DNA of 64,000 bases from Paracoccus everestensis (lineage in GTDB: Bacteria; Pseudomonadota; Alphaproteobacteria; Rhodobacterales; Rhodobacteraceae): contig NZ_CP090836.1 in assembly GCF_021491915.1 (NCBI RefSeq), positions 1,536,501 to 1,600,500 on the forward strand, in the 5' to 3' direction. Positions 32,642 to 42,642 of this stretch are shown here, in pieces. The position numbers and the translations under genes are program-made. The notes beneath the pieces are model-generated. The model worked only from the letters and a program-made list of their open reading frames with translations, had not been told where the DNA came from and did not search any database. How positions within the stretch are numbered: the stretch's first letter is position 1; every line of letters starts with the position of its first letter.

Positions 32642-34213
32642 TTACGACTTCTGGAACATGGCGAGCATCCGGCGCGTGACCATGAAGCCGCCGAAGATAT
32701 TGACGCCCGCCATCAGCACGGCCAGCGCACCCAGCCCGACGACCCACCAGGACCCGGACCCGATCTGCATCAGCGCGCCCAGGATGATGATGGAACTGAT
32801 CGCGTTGGTGATCGCCATCAGCGGCGTGTGCAGCGAATGGGCGACGTTCCAGATCACGCGGAAGCCGATAAAGCAGGCCAGCACGAAGACGATGAAGTGC
32901 TGCATGAAGCTGAAGGGCGCAAACAGCCCGATCAGCAGCAGCACCGCCGCACCCACCACCAGCAGCGTGACCTGCGACCGGGTTTCGGCCTTGAAGGCGG
33001 CGACTTCGGCGGCGCGGCGCTCCTCGACCGTCAGGGCCTTTGGCTTTTCCTTGGGCTTCTGGGCGGCAATGGCCGCGATCTTGGGCGGCGGCGGCGGCCA
33101 GGTGATGTCATGGTCGCGCGTGACCGTGGCGCCCCGGATCACGTCGTCCTCCATGTTGTGAAGGATCACGCCGTCCTTCTTGGGCGTCAGATCGGTCAGG
33201 AAGTGACGGACGTTGTTGCCGTAAAGCTCGGATGCCTGGGCGCCCATGCGCGACGGGAAATCGGTATAGCCGATGATCGTCACGCCGTTTTCGGTCACGT
33301 GGCGTTCATCGGGAATGGTCAGTTCGCAATTGCCGCCGCGTTCGGCGGCCAGGTCCACGATCACGCTGCCGGGCTTCATCGCCTCGACCATGTCGCGTGT
33401 CCACAGCTTCGGCGCATCGCGCCCGGGGATCAGCGCGGTGGTGATGACCACGTCCATCTGCGGCGCAAGCTCGCGGAACTTGGCAAGCTGCTTGTCGCGG
33501 AACTCGGGCGAGGAAGGCGCGGCATAGCCGCCGGTCGCGGCCCCGTCCTGCGCTTCCTCGAAATCGAGATAAACGAACTCGGCGCCCATGGATTCGATCT
33601 GCTCGGCCACCTCGGGACGCACGTCAAAGGCATAAACCTGCGCGCCCAGGGAGACCGCCGTGCCGATGGACGCAAGACCCGCCACCCCTGCCCCGACAAC
33701 CAGCACCTTGGCCGGCGGCACCTTGCCCGCAGCCGTCACCTGGCCGGTGAAGAAGCGGCCAAAGTTGTTCGCAGCCTCGATCACCGCGCGATAGCCCGCG
33801 ATGTTGGCCATCGACGACAGCGCGTCCATCTTTTGCGCGCGGCTGATGCGCGGCACCATGTCCATGGCGATGGCGGTGATGCCCTGTTCCTTGGCAAGGG
33901 CCAGCATCTCGGGGCTTTGGCCGGGATAGAAAAAGCTGATCAGCGTCTGCCCCGGCTGCATCTGCCGGATTTCGGCATCCGAGGGCTGGCGCACCTTGGC
34001 CACCACATCGACCGACCGGATCAGTTCGGCGGAATTGAGCTGCACCGTCACGCCTGCGGCACGATAGCTGTCGTCCGAAAACCCGGCCCGCGCCCCTGCG
34101 CCGCTTTCAATGAAAACCTCGTGCCCCAGCTTCATCAGATGCCCGGCAGAGGAAGGAGTAATCGCGACCCGCGCTTCCCCCTCGAAACCTTCCTTCAACG
34201 CGCCGATCTTCAT
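32642..34213 (-). CDS. pntA: NAD(P) transhydrogenase subunit alpha (dI plus membrane part fused)
   Basis: Alpha subunit of 523 residues with the NAD-binding dI domain ([20 protein letters not shown]; Rossmann motif [17 protein letters not shown] followed by an acidic residue in YAFDVRPE) and three C-terminal TM helices (ending [24 protein letters not shown]). It is the fused form, as in E. coli, and not the split pntAA/pntAB seen in some alphaproteobacteria. The ATG at 34213 matches the family start; an ATG nine codons upstream lacks a ribosome site. Between about residues 365 and 415 there is a Pro/Lys/Ala-rich linker ([20 protein letters not shown]). Confidence 0.95.
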   Translation of the reverse strand: MKIGALKEGFEGEARVAITPSSAGHLMKLGHEVFIESGAGARAGFSDDSYRAAGVTVQLNSAELIRSVDVVAKVRQPSDAEIRQMQPGQTLISFFYPGQSPEMLALAKEQGITAIAMDMVPRISRAQKMDALSSMANIAGYRAVIEAANNFGRFFTGQVTAAGKVPPAKVLVVGAGVAGLASIGTAVSLGAQVYAFDVRPEVAEQIESMGAEFVYLDFEEAQDGAATGGYAAPSSPEFRDKQLAKFRELAPQMDVVITTALIPGRDAPKLWTRDMVEAMKPGSVIVDLAAERGGNCELTIPDERHVTENGVTIIGYTDFPSRMGAQASELYGNNVRHFLTDLTPKKDGVILHNMEDDVIRGATVTRDHDITWPPPPPKIAAIAAQKPKEKPKALTVEERRAAEVAAFKAETRSQVTLLVVGAAVLLLIGLFAPFSFMQHFIVFVLACFIGFRVIWNVAHSLHTPLMAITNAISSIIILGALMQIGSGSWWVVGLGALAVLMAGVNIFGGFMVTRRMLAMFQKS

Positions 34214-34340
34214 GGCTGTGTTGTCCCCCGCTCGCTTCATTTTGGTCGCACGACTGATAGCACCGCGAAATAATCTTTCACAAGTCCGTGCATCACCTGT
34301 TCAATACGAATGTCTTGGGAGGGAAAGCCGCAAAAGAAAA

Positions 34341-34366
34341 CGCCCAAGGCCGAAAGACCTTGGGCG
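34341..34366 (-). terminator. Rho-independent terminator of the Ala-rich protein gene
   Basis: On the minus strand, a 9-bp stem CGCCCAAGG/CCTTGGGCG is followed by TTTTCTTTT. It lies 24 nt after the stop codon of the Ala-rich gene. Confidence 0.85.
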
Positions 34367-34389
34367 CCAGTTTCAACGTAAAGCCTCGA

Positions 34390-35019
34390 TCAGTTCGCAG
34401 GCGCGGGGGTTCCGGGGGCCGGGGTCGTACCGGTCGCAGGCGCTTCCTCGACCGAGATCGCGTCATCCACGGCCTCGCCCGCATTGCTTGCGGCATCGGC
34501 TGCGGTTTCGGCTGCGCTGTCAGCCGCAGTGCTGGCGGCATCGGCTGCATCTTCCAGCGCGGTGCCAGTAGCATCGGCTGCATTGTCAGCTGCAGAAGCT
34601 GCGCTCTCGGCAGCGCTTTCAGCAGCATCGGCTGCATTTTCGGCCGCATCCTGGGTCGCATCGGCTGCATTGTCCGCAGCGTTTTCCGTCGCCGTGGCAG
34701 CGCTGTCGGCTGCGGCCTCAGCATCGTCCGCTGCGGCTTCCGCATCGGCTGCGGCATTGCTGGCCGCGTCGCTGGCAGGCGCGTCGGTCGTGGTCACGGT
34801 TGTTGTGTCGCCATCGACTGCCACCGTGTCATCGCCTGTGAAGCGTTGCAGCACGAAATACGCCAAGGCCAGTGCCAGCAGGACGCCGATGATCAGCGGC
34901 AGCGGCGAAGAGCGACGTTCGACCGGTTCGACATAGGTTTCATTGCGAACCAGCGGATCAACGGGACGGGCGGGATCGACAGGCCGGGTACGGTTCGGGT
35001 CGTTCGGATCATGGGTCAT
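34390..35019 (-). CDS. Membrane-anchored alanine/aspartate-rich repetitive protein
   Basis: A 209-residue protein of unknown function. A Pro/Arg/Asp-rich cytoplasmic N-terminus (1-40) leads to one TM helix (SPLPLIIGVLLALALAYFVL), then a periplasmic Thr-rich linker, and then about 100 residues of near-regular AADAAxxAAD-type repeats dominated by Ala with Asp, Glu, Ser and Thr. This pattern is strongly helical and could form an extended single helix or coiled coil. The end is Pro/Thr-rich (TGTTPAPGTPAPAN). GGAGG precedes the ATG and a strong terminator follows. It is divergent from pepN. Confidence 0.8.
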   Translation of the reverse strand: MTHDPNDPNRTRPVDPARPVDPLVRNETYVEPVERRSSPLPLIIGVLLALALAYFVLQRFTGDDTVAVDGDTTTVTTTDAPASDAASNAAADAEAAADDAEAAADSAATATENAADNAADATQDAAENAADAAESAAESAASAADNAADATGTALEDAADAASTAADSAAETAADAASNAGEAVDDAISVEEAPATGTTPAPGTPAPAN

Positions 35020-35218
35020 TGCTGGCCTCCAAAGTTCTGTGTTGAGACACCGGTTTCAGTGTCGCGTGCGGTGTGTCCCGCCTGTCGCCCGCCGTCAATT
35101 CGACCGGTCGGACCATCGGTGGAACCAGCCGACTTGCGACCCGGCCTTCATGCGACTAACACCTTGGTCAAGATCAGGTTCCGCCAGCCGGAGCAGCTTT
35201 CTTCATGCCGAGGATGCG

Positions 35219-37810
35219 ATGACCACGACCCAAGGGCAAAATGTGCAGCTTCTTGCCGATTATCGGCCCTATCCTTTTGTTTTGTCGGCGACACGCATGG
35301 GATTCAGGCTGTCTCCGACCGATACGCGGGTACGCACCGAACTGTCGCTGACGCCCCGCGATCGCGAACAGTCTGCGGACCTGGTTCTGGATGGCGGCAA
35401 GGCGGTCAGGCTTTTGTCGCTGACCATCGACGGAACGGCCCCTGACTCCGCCCATGTGACGCGCAGCGACGAAACCCTGACGATTGCCGCAGCCGCCCTG
35501 CCCCGCCATCCTTTCCTTCTGGAAACCGAGGTCGGCATCGATCCGTCCGCCAATACTGCCTTCGAAGGCCTGTATATGTCGAACGGCCTGTTCTGCACCC
35601 AGTGCGAGGCCGAGGGGTTCCGGCACATCACCTTCTATCCCGACCGTCCCGACGTGATGGCCACGTTCCACGTGACCATCGACAGCGATTTGCCGGTGCT
35701 TTTGTCGAACGGCAACCCGGTCGGCCAGTCGCAGGGCCGCGCGGAATGGCACGATCCTTGGCCCAAGCCGTCCTATCTGTTCGCGCTTGTCGCGGGCGAT
35801 CTGGTGGCCGTCAGCGACAGCTTTACCACCCGGTCGGGGCGCAGCGTGGCCCTGAACGTCTGGGTCAGGCCGGGTGATCAGGACCGTGCGGGATTCGCAA
35901 TGGAATCGCTGATCAAGTCCATGCGCTGGGACGAGGATGTCTATGGCCGCGAATACGACCTGGACGTGTTCAACATCGTCGCCGTCGATGACTTCAACAT
36001 GGGCGCTATGGAAAACAAAGGGTTGAACATCTTCAACTCGAAACTGGTGCTTGCAAGTCCCGAGACCGCGACCGATGGCGACTATGAGCGCATCGAGGCG
36101 GTGATAGCCCATGAATATTTCCACAACTGGACCGGCAACCGCATCACCTGCCGCGACTGGTTCCAGCTGTGTCTCAAGGAAGGCCTGACGGTTTTTCGCG
36201 ACCAGCAGTTCACCGGCGATATGCGCAGCGCGGCAGTCAAGCGGATCGAGGATGTCCGCGCCCTTCGCGCCCGCCAGTTCCGCGAGGACCAGGGTCCATT
36301 GGCCCATCCCCCGCGCCCTGATCGGTACGAGGAAATCAACAACTTCTATACCGCGACCGTCTATGAAAAAGGCGCCGAAGTGATCGGGATGCTCAAGCGC
36401 CTTGTGGGCGATGACGGCTATCGCCGGGCGCTCGATCTGTATTTCGACCGTCATGACGGCGACGCTGCCACTATCGAGGATTGGTTGCAGGTTTTCCAGG
36501 ATGCGACGGGCCGCGACCTGGCCCAGTTCAAGCGGTGGTATACCGACGCGGGAACGCCCCGCCTGACCATGACCGAGGATTGGCAGGGTGCCGAGGCTGG
36601 CGGCACCCTGGTCCTGACCTTCGCGCAAGACACGCCGCCCACGCCCGGCCAGACCGAAAAACTGCCCCGCGTGATCCCCATCGCCCTGGGTCTGATCGGT
36701 CCCAACGGGAATGAGGTCGTGGCCACGCAGGTTCTGGAAATGACCGAAAGTCGCCAGGCCTTTGCCTTTGACGGGCTGGGTGTGCGTCCTGTGGTATCTG
36801 CCCTGCGCGGATTTTCCGCCCCCGTGATCCTGTTGCGCGACCTGGACGACGCGACCCGCGCCTTCCTGCTGGCCCATGACACCGATCCCTTCGCCCGTTG
36901 GGAAGCCGGACGGGAACTGGCCCTGTCCGCACTGATCGCGGCCTCGCAGGGGCAGGCTGCGGGTGACGATTATGTGCGATCCATCGGCCGCCTGATCGCC
37001 GACGATACCGCCGACCCCGCTTTCCGCGCCCTGTGCCTGACGTTGCCGGGCGAGGAGGAGATCGCCACCCGCCTGTCTGCAGATGGCATGACCCCCGATC
37101 CCGATGCGATCCACGCCGCGCGCGAATCCCTGGCCCATCAAATTGCCTCGACCCATCTGGATCTTTTGTCGCGGCTCTACGACGACAAGACCGTGGACGG
37201 CCCCTATCGCCCCGACGCGGCGGACGCGGCGCGCCGTTCGCTGCGCAATGCCGTGCTGGCGCTGCTGAGCCGCATTGACGGCGGTGAACGGGCCGAGGTT
37301 CTGTTCGGCATCGCCGGAAACATGACCGAGCGCATGGCAGCCCTGACAGCCTTGCTGCGGCGCGGACGCGGACAGGCGGAACTGGCTGCGCTGCATGATC
37401 AGTTTGCGGACAACCGTCTGGTCATGGACAAGTGGTTTGCGATCCAGCCCATGGCCGCGCGCCCTTCTGACGCCGCCGCCATCGCCGGCGCGCTGTCGCA
37501 GCGCCAAGATTTCGACTGGAAGAACCCCAACCGCTTCCGCGCCCTGATCGGCGGGCTGTCGGGCAACCATGCCGGTTTTCACGCCGCCGACGGCTCGGGC
37601 TATGACTTCGTGGCCGAATGGCTGATGCGCATGGATCCGGTCAACCCGCAGATCGCCGCGCGGATGTCCACCGCGTTCGAAACCTGGACCCGATACGACG
37701 CAGGCCGCCGTGCCAAGACCTTGGCCGCATTGGAACGAATCGCCGCTGTCAGAGGTTTGAGCAAGAACACCCGCGAGATGGTGTCGCGGATGATCGCTGC
37801 AGGCCGGTGA
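35219..37810 (+). CDS. pepN: Aminopeptidase N (M1 family)
   Basis: Zinc aminopeptidase that removes N-terminal residues from peptides in the cytoplasm. The 863-residue protein has the substrate motif GAMEN (262-266), the zinc site HEYFH (298-302) with the downstream Glu in KEGLTVFRDQ, and the C-terminal alpha-helical domain (FETWTRYDAGRRAKTLAALE) of PepN-type M1 enzymes. The ATG at 35219 follows GAGGATGCG and matches the family N-terminus (LLADYRPYPFVLSAT). An open frame further upstream is not family-like. Confidence 0.95.
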   Translation: MTTTQGQNVQLLADYRPYPFVLSATRMGFRLSPTDTRVRTELSLTPRDREQSADLVLDGGKAVRLLSLTIDGTAPDSAHVTRSDETLTIAAAALPRHPFLLETEVGIDPSANTAFEGLYMSNGLFCTQCEAEGFRHITFYPDRPDVMATFHVTIDSDLPVLLSNGNPVGQSQGRAEWHDPWPKPSYLFALVAGDLVAVSDSFTTRSGRSVALNVWVRPGDQDRAGFAMESLIKSMRWDEDVYGREYDLDVFNIVAVDDFNMGAMENKGLNIFNSKLVLASPETATDGDYERIEAVIAHEYFHNWTGNRITCRDWFQLCLKEGLTVFRDQQFTGDMRSAAVKRIEDVRALRARQFREDQGPLAHPPRPDRYEEINNFYTATVYEKGAEVIGMLKRLVGDDGYRRALDLYFDRHDGDAATIEDWLQVFQDATGRDLAQFKRWYTDAGTPRLTMTEDWQGAEAGGTLVLTFAQDTPPTPGQTEKLPRVIPIALGLIGPNGNEVVATQVLEMTESRQAFAFDGLGVRPVVSALRGFSAPVILLRDLDDATRAFLLAHDTDPFARWEAGRELALSALIAASQGQAAGDDYVRSIGRLIADDTADPAFRALCLTLPGEEEIATRLSADGMTPDPDAIHAARESLAHQIASTHLDLLSRLYDDKTVDGPYRPDAADAARRSLRNAVLALLSRIDGGERAEVLFGIAGNMTERMAALTALLRRGRGQAELAALHDQFADNRLVMDKWFAIQPMAARPSDAAAIAGALSQRQDFDWKNPNRFRALIGGLSGNHAGFHAADGSGYDFVAEWLMRMDPVNPQIAARMSTAFETWTRYDAGRRAKTLAALERIAAVRGLSKNTREMVSRMIAAGR

Positions 37811-37852
37811 TGCCGCTTTCAGGCACCCAGGCAGCGGGGCAGAAAGACCGGA

Positions 37853-38761
37853 ATGACTGACCGTGACGCCATTGCCAAGGCCGAGATGCAGGCCCGTCTG
37901 GACCCGCTGATCGCCGAGCGGGCGCCCTGGCTTTACTCCGGCAAGCCCCATCACCGGCTGGCGAAATGGGCGATGATGGGCCTGCTGCGCTATCCCACTA
38001 CCCTGCGCCTTGGTGCCGATTTCCGTGACCTGCCCACGATCGAGATCATGCGGCGCATGACGGACCTGATCGTCCGCGATGTCCGGGTCGAGGGGATGGA
38101 GCATATTCCCGCGACCGGCCCGGCCTTGATCGTGGCAAACCACCCTACCGGCATCGCGGACGGAATCGTCGTTCATGCGCTGATGTCGCAACTGCGCGAC
38201 GACCTGTTCATCTATGCCAACCACGACATGATCCGCGTGCTGCCGCAGACTGCTGATCTGATCGCAGGCGTGGAATGGCGCCTGGAAAAGCGCAGCCACG
38301 CCAAGACCAAGGCGACGATGGATTACACGCGCGAGGCATTGGCGGCGGGCCGGATCGGCTTGATCTTCCCGTCAGGCCGCCTAGCGAAACGCCACGGCCT
38401 GACGCTGCACGAACGGCCCTGGATGGCAAGTGCCGCGATGATAGCGCGCAAGTTCGGTGTGCCGATCATCCCCATGAACATCCGCGCCCGCAATTCGGCG
38501 TTGTTCTATCTGCTGGACGCGATCCATCCGACGCTGCGCGACGTGACACTGTTCAACGAGGTTCTGAACAAGCGCCGCCAACCATACCGCATCACGGTCG
38601 GCGCCCCCGTCGACCCCGCGACCCTGCCCAAGGGCGAGGACGCGATCAACGTCCTGCGCGACAGGGTGCTGGCCCTGCCCGCGCCGGGGCCGGATGCCGC
38701 GCGCCTGATGCAGGATCGCAGCGGGGCGCGGCTTGTGCGCGGGTCCGAAGGTCTGGCCTAG
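37853..38761 (+). CDS. Lysophospholipid acyltransferase family protein (PlsC-like)
   Basis: Acyltransferase of 302 residues resembling the PlsC/OlsA-type glycerolipid enzymes. The catalytic His-Asp motif appears as VANHPTGIADG (His-x5-Asp), and further blocks are IFPSGRLAKRHG and VPIIPMNIRARNSALFYLLD. The spacing and the NHPxGxxDG form match the hemolysin-like/ornithine-lipid acyltransferase branch more than classical PlsC, so the acceptor is uncertain. It follows pepN by 42 nt. The stop shares CTAG with the stop of convergent dat. Confidence 0.8.
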   Translation: MTDRDAIAKAEMQARLDPLIAERAPWLYSGKPHHRLAKWAMMGLLRYPTTLRLGADFRDLPTIEIMRRMTDLIVRDVRVEGMEHIPATGPALIVANHPTGIADGIVVHALMSQLRDDLFIYANHDMIRVLPQTADLIAGVEWRLEKRSHAKTKATMDYTREALAAGRIGLIFPSGRLAKRHGLTLHERPWMASAAMIARKFGVPIIPMNIRARNSALFYLLDAIHPTLRDVTLFNEVLNKRRQPYRITVGAPVDPATLPKGEDAINVLRDRVLALPAPGPDAARLMQDRSGARLVRGSEGLA

Positions 38762-39618
38762 ATCGCGGCCTTGCGGCTTTCTTCCAGATAGATCTCTCGC
38801 AGCCGCGTGGCGACCGGACCCACCTGCCCCGTGCCAATTGCCGCCCCGTCGATTTCCACGACCGGCATCACGAAAGCCGAGGCCGAGGTGATGAAAGCCT
38901 CATCCGCACCCTGGGCTTCCTCGATGGAAAAGCTGCGTTCCTCGACCTGCATCTGCGCCTCGGTGGCAAACCGCAGCACGGCGGCGCGGGTGATGCCGTG
39001 CAGGATGTCGTTGGAGAGCGCACGGGTCACGATGGTGCCGTTCTTGACGATATAGGCGTTGTTGCTGGTGCCTTCGGTCACCTTGCCATCCTCGACCATC
39101 CAGGCGTCGTCCACGCCGCGGGCCTTGGCCTCCATCTTGGCGATGGATGGGAACAGAAGCTGCACCGTCTTGATGTCGCGACGTGCCCACCGTTGATCTT
39201 CGACACTGATGACCTTCCAACCGGTCCTGGCAGCGGGCGCATTGGCCAGGCCAGGCTTGGATTGCGTGAACATCACCACCGTGGGCCGGGTGCCTGCGGG
39301 GGGATAGGCGAAATCGCGATCCCCAGGGTTGCCGCGCGTCACTTGCAGATAGATCATCCCGTCGGTGATCGCGTTCTTTTCCACCAACGCGCGGAAGGCC
39401 GTCAGGTAATCGTCATCCTGCAGCGGATTGTCCATCGCCAGTTCGGACAGCGACCGCTTCAGCCGCACCAGGTGGCCGTCGAAGTCCAGCAGCTTGCCGT
39501 CCAGGACGCTGACAACCTCGTAAACGCCGTCGGCCATCAGGAACCCCCGGTCGAAGATCGAGATGGTGGCCTGATCCTCGGGCAGGTAGTCGCCGTTTAC
39601 ATAGACCGTGCGCGTCAT
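38758..39618 (-). CDS. dat: D-amino-acid transaminase
   Basis: PLP-dependent class IV aminotransferase of 286 residues that interconverts D-alanine and D-glutamate type pairs. It has the N-terminal strand VYVNGDYLPEDQATISIFDRGF, the region with PLP Lys in RRDIKTVQLLFPSIAK, and the conserved Glu in VTEGTSNNAYIV. RxxxRL-like and QVTRG blocks favour D-amino-acid over branched-chain transaminase; aminodeoxychorismate lyase is less likely. It is divergent from mcl1 and convergent with the acyltransferase, sharing CTAG at the stops. Confidence 0.85.
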   Translation of the reverse strand: MTRTVYVNGDYLPEDQATISIFDRGFLMADGVYEVVSVLDGKLLDFDGHLVRLKRSLSELAMDNPLQDDDYLTAFRALVEKNAITDGMIYLQVTRGNPGDRDFAYPPAGTRPTVVMFTQSKPGLANAPAARTGWKVISVEDQRWARRDIKTVQLLFPSIAKMEAKARGVDDAWMVEDGKVTEGTSNNAYIVKNGTIVTRALSNDILHGITRAAVLRFATEAQMQVEERSFSIEEAQGADEAFITSASAFVMPVVEIDGAAIGTGQVGPVATRLREIYLEESRKAAI

Positions 39619-39765
39619 GGTGTCCCCTTGTGTTCAGCGGTTGTGGCAGCGGTCCTGCGCCCAAAGAACCGGCGCGTCAAGCCAAACCAAACTGCAGGCT
39701 TGATGCTGCAGGTGCGAAACAATATTGCTTCCTGCAACGCAAATCTTTTCGGAACGGATCCTTGC

Positions 39766-40722
39766 ATGAGCTTTCGCCCCCAACCCTTGCCGCCTGCCCG
39801 CCTGAACCGCTGCCAGTTGTTCGGCCCCGGATCGCGGGAAAGCCTGTTCGAGAAGATGGCGAAATCCGCAGCCGATGTCGTCAACCTGGACTTGGAAGAC
39901 TCGGTGGCGCCCGACGACAAGGACCGGGCGCGCCAGAACATCATCCAGGCAATTGGCGACATCGACTGGGGCGACAAGACGCTGTCGGTCCGTATCAACG
40001 GACTGGACACGCCCTTCTGGTATCGCGACGTGGTGGACCTGCTGGAACAGGCCGGTGATCGGCTGGACCAGATCATGATCCCCAAGGCCGGGAGCGCCAG
40101 CGACATCTATGCTGTCGATGCCTTGGTGACGGCGGTCGAACGCGCCAAGGGGCGAGCCAAGCGCATCAATTTCGAGGTCATCATCGAAAGCGCCGCGGGC
40201 ATCTGCCATGTCGAGGAGATTGCGGCATCGTCCCCCCGGATGCAGGCGATCAGCCTGGGCGCCGCCGATTTCGCGGCCTCCATGGGGATGGCGACGACCG
40301 GCATCGGCGGGACGCAGGAAAATTACTACATGATCCGCGACGGGCAGAAATACTGGCCCGATCCCTGGCATTGGGCGCAAACCGCCATTGTCGCCGCCTG
40401 CCGCACCCACGGATTGCTGCCGGTCGATGGCCCGTTCGGCGATTTCAGCGATGCAGATGGTTTCATCGCACAGGCCCGCCGGTCTGCCACGCTGGGCATG
40501 GTCGGCAAATGGGCGATCCACCCCAGCCAGGTGGCGCTTGCGAACGAGGTGTTTTCGCCCAGCGACGCCGCCGTGACCGAGGCGCGAGAGATCCTGGCCG
40601 CCATGGAAAAGGCCAAGGCCGAGGGCGCGGGCGCCACCGTCTACAAGGGCCGGCTGGTCGACATCGCCTCAATCAAGCAGGCCGAGGTGATCGTGAGGCA
40701 GGCCGAGCTGATCGCAGGCTAG
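39766..40722 (+). CDS. mcl1: L-malyl-CoA / beta-methylmalyl-CoA lyase
   Basis: CitE-like lyase of 318 residues. In Rhodobacter and Paracoccus Mcl1 cleaves beta-methylmalyl-CoA to glyoxylate and propionyl-CoA and forms malyl-CoA, an ethylmalonyl-CoA pathway step used for acetate growth. Seen in the sequence: NLDLEDSVAPDDKDRAR near the N-terminus, VRINGLDTPFWYRDVV, IMIPKAGSASDIYAVDAL, INFEVIIESAAGI, ISLGAADFAASMGM and GKWAIHPSQVALANEVFSP. The ATG at 39766 matches the family start. The leader contains CAATATTG and CCTGCAACGCAAATC, possible regulator sites. Confidence 0.92.
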   Translation: MSFRPQPLPPARLNRCQLFGPGSRESLFEKMAKSAADVVNLDLEDSVAPDDKDRARQNIIQAIGDIDWGDKTLSVRINGLDTPFWYRDVVDLLEQAGDRLDQIMIPKAGSASDIYAVDALVTAVERAKGRAKRINFEVIIESAAGICHVEEIAASSPRMQAISLGAADFAASMGMATTGIGGTQENYYMIRDGQKYWPDPWHWAQTAIVAACRTHGLLPVDGPFGDFSDADGFIAQARRSATLGMVGKWAIHPSQVALANEVFSPSDAAVTEAREILAAMEKAKAEGAGATVYKGRLVDIASIKQAEVIVRQAELIAG

Positions 40723-41558
40723 GGTCGGCGCAGCTTTCTGAAGGCGGCGGACGCGCCCCAGCCGGCAAAAACCGCCACGGCCAGCGACATCAGGCCGTAA
40801 AGAAACGGCTGGTCAAAGGCGAGCCGATAAAGCCAGCGTTCCAGTCCCACCTTGCGCACATTGATGGGCGCCACGAACACGTCGATGACCTGCCCGTCGC
40901 GCAGCAGGAAGATGCGGGTCTTGTAGGCCCCCTCGACCAGGTTGGCGGGCAGGCTGACATCGGCGCGGAACAGGGTCTGGTCGATCAGCGACACGCTGCC
41001 TTCGTCCAGGCGATACAGCCCCTCGTCTTCGCGGATGCGGATCAGGGCCTCGGTAAAGGGAACGGCGCTTTCGACGGCGATCTGGCCCGCAAAGGCCCGC
41101 ATGGCATGGGACAGGGATATCCGATACCGGCTGTCCCATTCGGGCAGCAGGATATCGTCCAGGGCGGATGACGTGGCGACCGCATAGAAACCCGGCGCGG
41201 CGCCGATCCTGACGGCTTCGGAATTGACCCAGATCCCCGCCTTGCGCTCCTTGCGCCAGACGGTGACGGCACTGGACGGGGCCTCGACCGTGACGATCAC
41301 CTGCAAGGGCGGGCCGGATGGGATAGGGGCTTCGCGCTTTATCGCGCCATAGATCAGGATGTCCGATCCGTTGAAGCTGGCCGTGATCGCCACGCTGTCG
41401 CTGGACAGGCCCGCCACCACACTCTCGGCCGGGGGCGGTTCGGCAACGGGCGTGGCCTGGATGGGCAAGGCATCGGCATTGCCCTGCGGCACCGTTGATT
41501 GCGCGCTTGCAGTGCAGGCCAGGACCAGCATCATCAGCGCCGCGATCCGCGTCCGCAT
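40719..41558 (-). CDS. TIGR02186 family membrane protein
   Basis: A 279-residue protein of the alphaproteobacterial TIGR02186 family. It has a signal peptide (MRTRIAALMMLVLACTASAQ), a periplasmic beta-rich domain starting GLSSDSVAITASFNGSDILIYGAI, and one C-terminal TM helix (LYGLMSLAVAVFAGWGASAAF). Members are nearly always next to a TSUP (TauE/SafE) permease, as here, where the start codon overlaps the permease stop (TGATG). That points to a shared role in sulfur-compound or anion export. The mechanism is unknown. Confidence 0.85.
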   Translation of the reverse strand: MRTRIAALMMLVLACTASAQSTVPQGNADALPIQATPVAEPPPAESVVAGLSSDSVAITASFNGSDILIYGAIKREAPIPSGPPLQVIVTVEAPSSAVTVWRKERKAGIWVNSEAVRIGAAPGFYAVATSSALDDILLPEWDSRYRISLSHAMRAFAGQIAVESAVPFTEALIRIREDEGLYRLDEGSVSLIDQTLFRADVSLPANLVEGAYKTRIFLLRDGQVIDVFVAPINVRKVGLERWLYRLAFDQPFLYGLMSLAVAVFAGWGASAAFRKLRRP

Positions 41559-42472
41559 CAGCCGATCCCCGGCTGGATGACGTACAGGTCGTCGGGCGTC
41601 AGGAACAGGTCAAGCGCCAGCTTGCCGCAAACGGCCAGCACCAGAAGCGCCAGCAGGATCCGCAACTGTTCCGCCCGCAGCCTTGCCCCCAGCGTGGTGC
41701 CGAACTGTGCGCCCACGACCCCGCCGATGATCAGCAGCACCGCCAGCATCATGTCCACGGTGTTATAGCTGACCGCGTGCATCAGCGTGGTAAAGGCAGT
41801 CACGAACGTGATCTGGAACAGCGACGTGCCAACCACGACCCGGGTCGGCATCCCCAGCAGATAGATCATCGCAGGCACCATGATGAAGCCGCCGCCCACC
41901 CCCATGATCGCGGCCAGCACCCCCACGGCCACCCCCACCAGCAGCGGAGGAAAGGCACTGATATACAGGCCCGAGGTGCGGAACTTGATCTTCAGCGGCC
42001 ACCGGTGGACCCAGTTGTGCTGATGCAGCCGCTTGCGATGGCCGGGCTTGGACGACCGGTGCAGGGCGCGGATGCTTTCCTGCAACATCATGGCGCCAAT
42101 CAGGCCCAGGAACACGACATAGCACAACTGCACGACCAGATCGACCTGGCCCACCTGCTGCAGCAGGGTAAAGACCCAGACCCCCATCCAGGATCCCACA
42201 AGCCCCCCCGCCAGCAGCACGCCGCCCATTCTGAAATCGACGCTCTTGCGCTTCACATGGGCCAGAACGCCCGAAACCGAGGATGCGACGACTTGGTTCG
42301 CGCCCGTCGCCACGGCGATGGCGGGCGGGATGCCGATGAAGAACAACAGCGGCGTGATCAGGAAACCCCCGCCCACGCCGAAAAGCCCGCTCATCAGTCC
42401 GACAAGTCCGCCAAGCCCGATCAGCGTGAAGGCGTTCACGGATACTTCTGCAATGGGAAGATAAATCTGCAT
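41558..42472 (-). CDS. TSUP (TauE/SafE) family sulfite/anion exporter
   Basis: Membrane permease of 304 residues with about eight helices in two similar halves. The family signatures GLMSGLFGVGGGFLITPLLF (first half) and AAIMGVGGGFIMVPAMIYLLG (second half) are clear. TSUP proteins export sulfite, sulfoacetate or related anions. The ATG at 42472 is the last start before the first helix; an upstream ATG adds a non-hydrophobic leader. It overlaps the TIGR02186 partner gene. Confidence 0.9.
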   Translation of the reverse strand: MQIYLPIAEVSVNAFTLIGLGGLVGLMSGLFGVGGGFLITPLLFFIGIPPAIAVATGANQVVASSVSGVLAHVKRKSVDFRMGGVLLAGGLVGSWMGVWVFTLLQQVGQVDLVVQLCYVVFLGLIGAMMLQESIRALHRSSKPGHRKRLHQHNWVHRWPLKIKFRTSGLYISAFPPLLVGVAVGVLAAIMGVGGGFIMVPAMIYLLGMPTRVVVGTSLFQITFVTAFTTLMHAVSYNTVDMMLAVLLIIGGVVGAQFGTTLGARLRAEQLRILLALLVLAVCGKLALDLFLTPDDLYVIQPGIG

Positions 42473-42642
42473 GACCCGCGCGCCGGTTGCGTTGGCAGAA
42501 AGGATGCAACGGCCCGGCAGTCCCGTCAAACCGCTTTCGGGCATCGCTGGCCCCTCTGGCGCTTGAAGCGGGCGGGTCGCCCGGCTAAGCAGGAACGAAG
42601 ACGTGAACTGACGCTGCCGCAGCGTCCAAGAACGGCCGGAAG

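Noticed and set aside
35174..38299. Long open frame antisense to pepN (over 1000 codons)
   Set aside because: High-GC codon use keeps the antisense frame open; it has His/Gln/Arg/Gly-biased composition, no family motif, and lies over an intact pepN.
39619..39765. ScfR/RamB-type operator before mcl1
   Set aside because: CAATATTG and TGCAACGCAAAT are suggestive, but no TTTGCAAA-type repeat with correct spacing is present, so it is not called as a feature.
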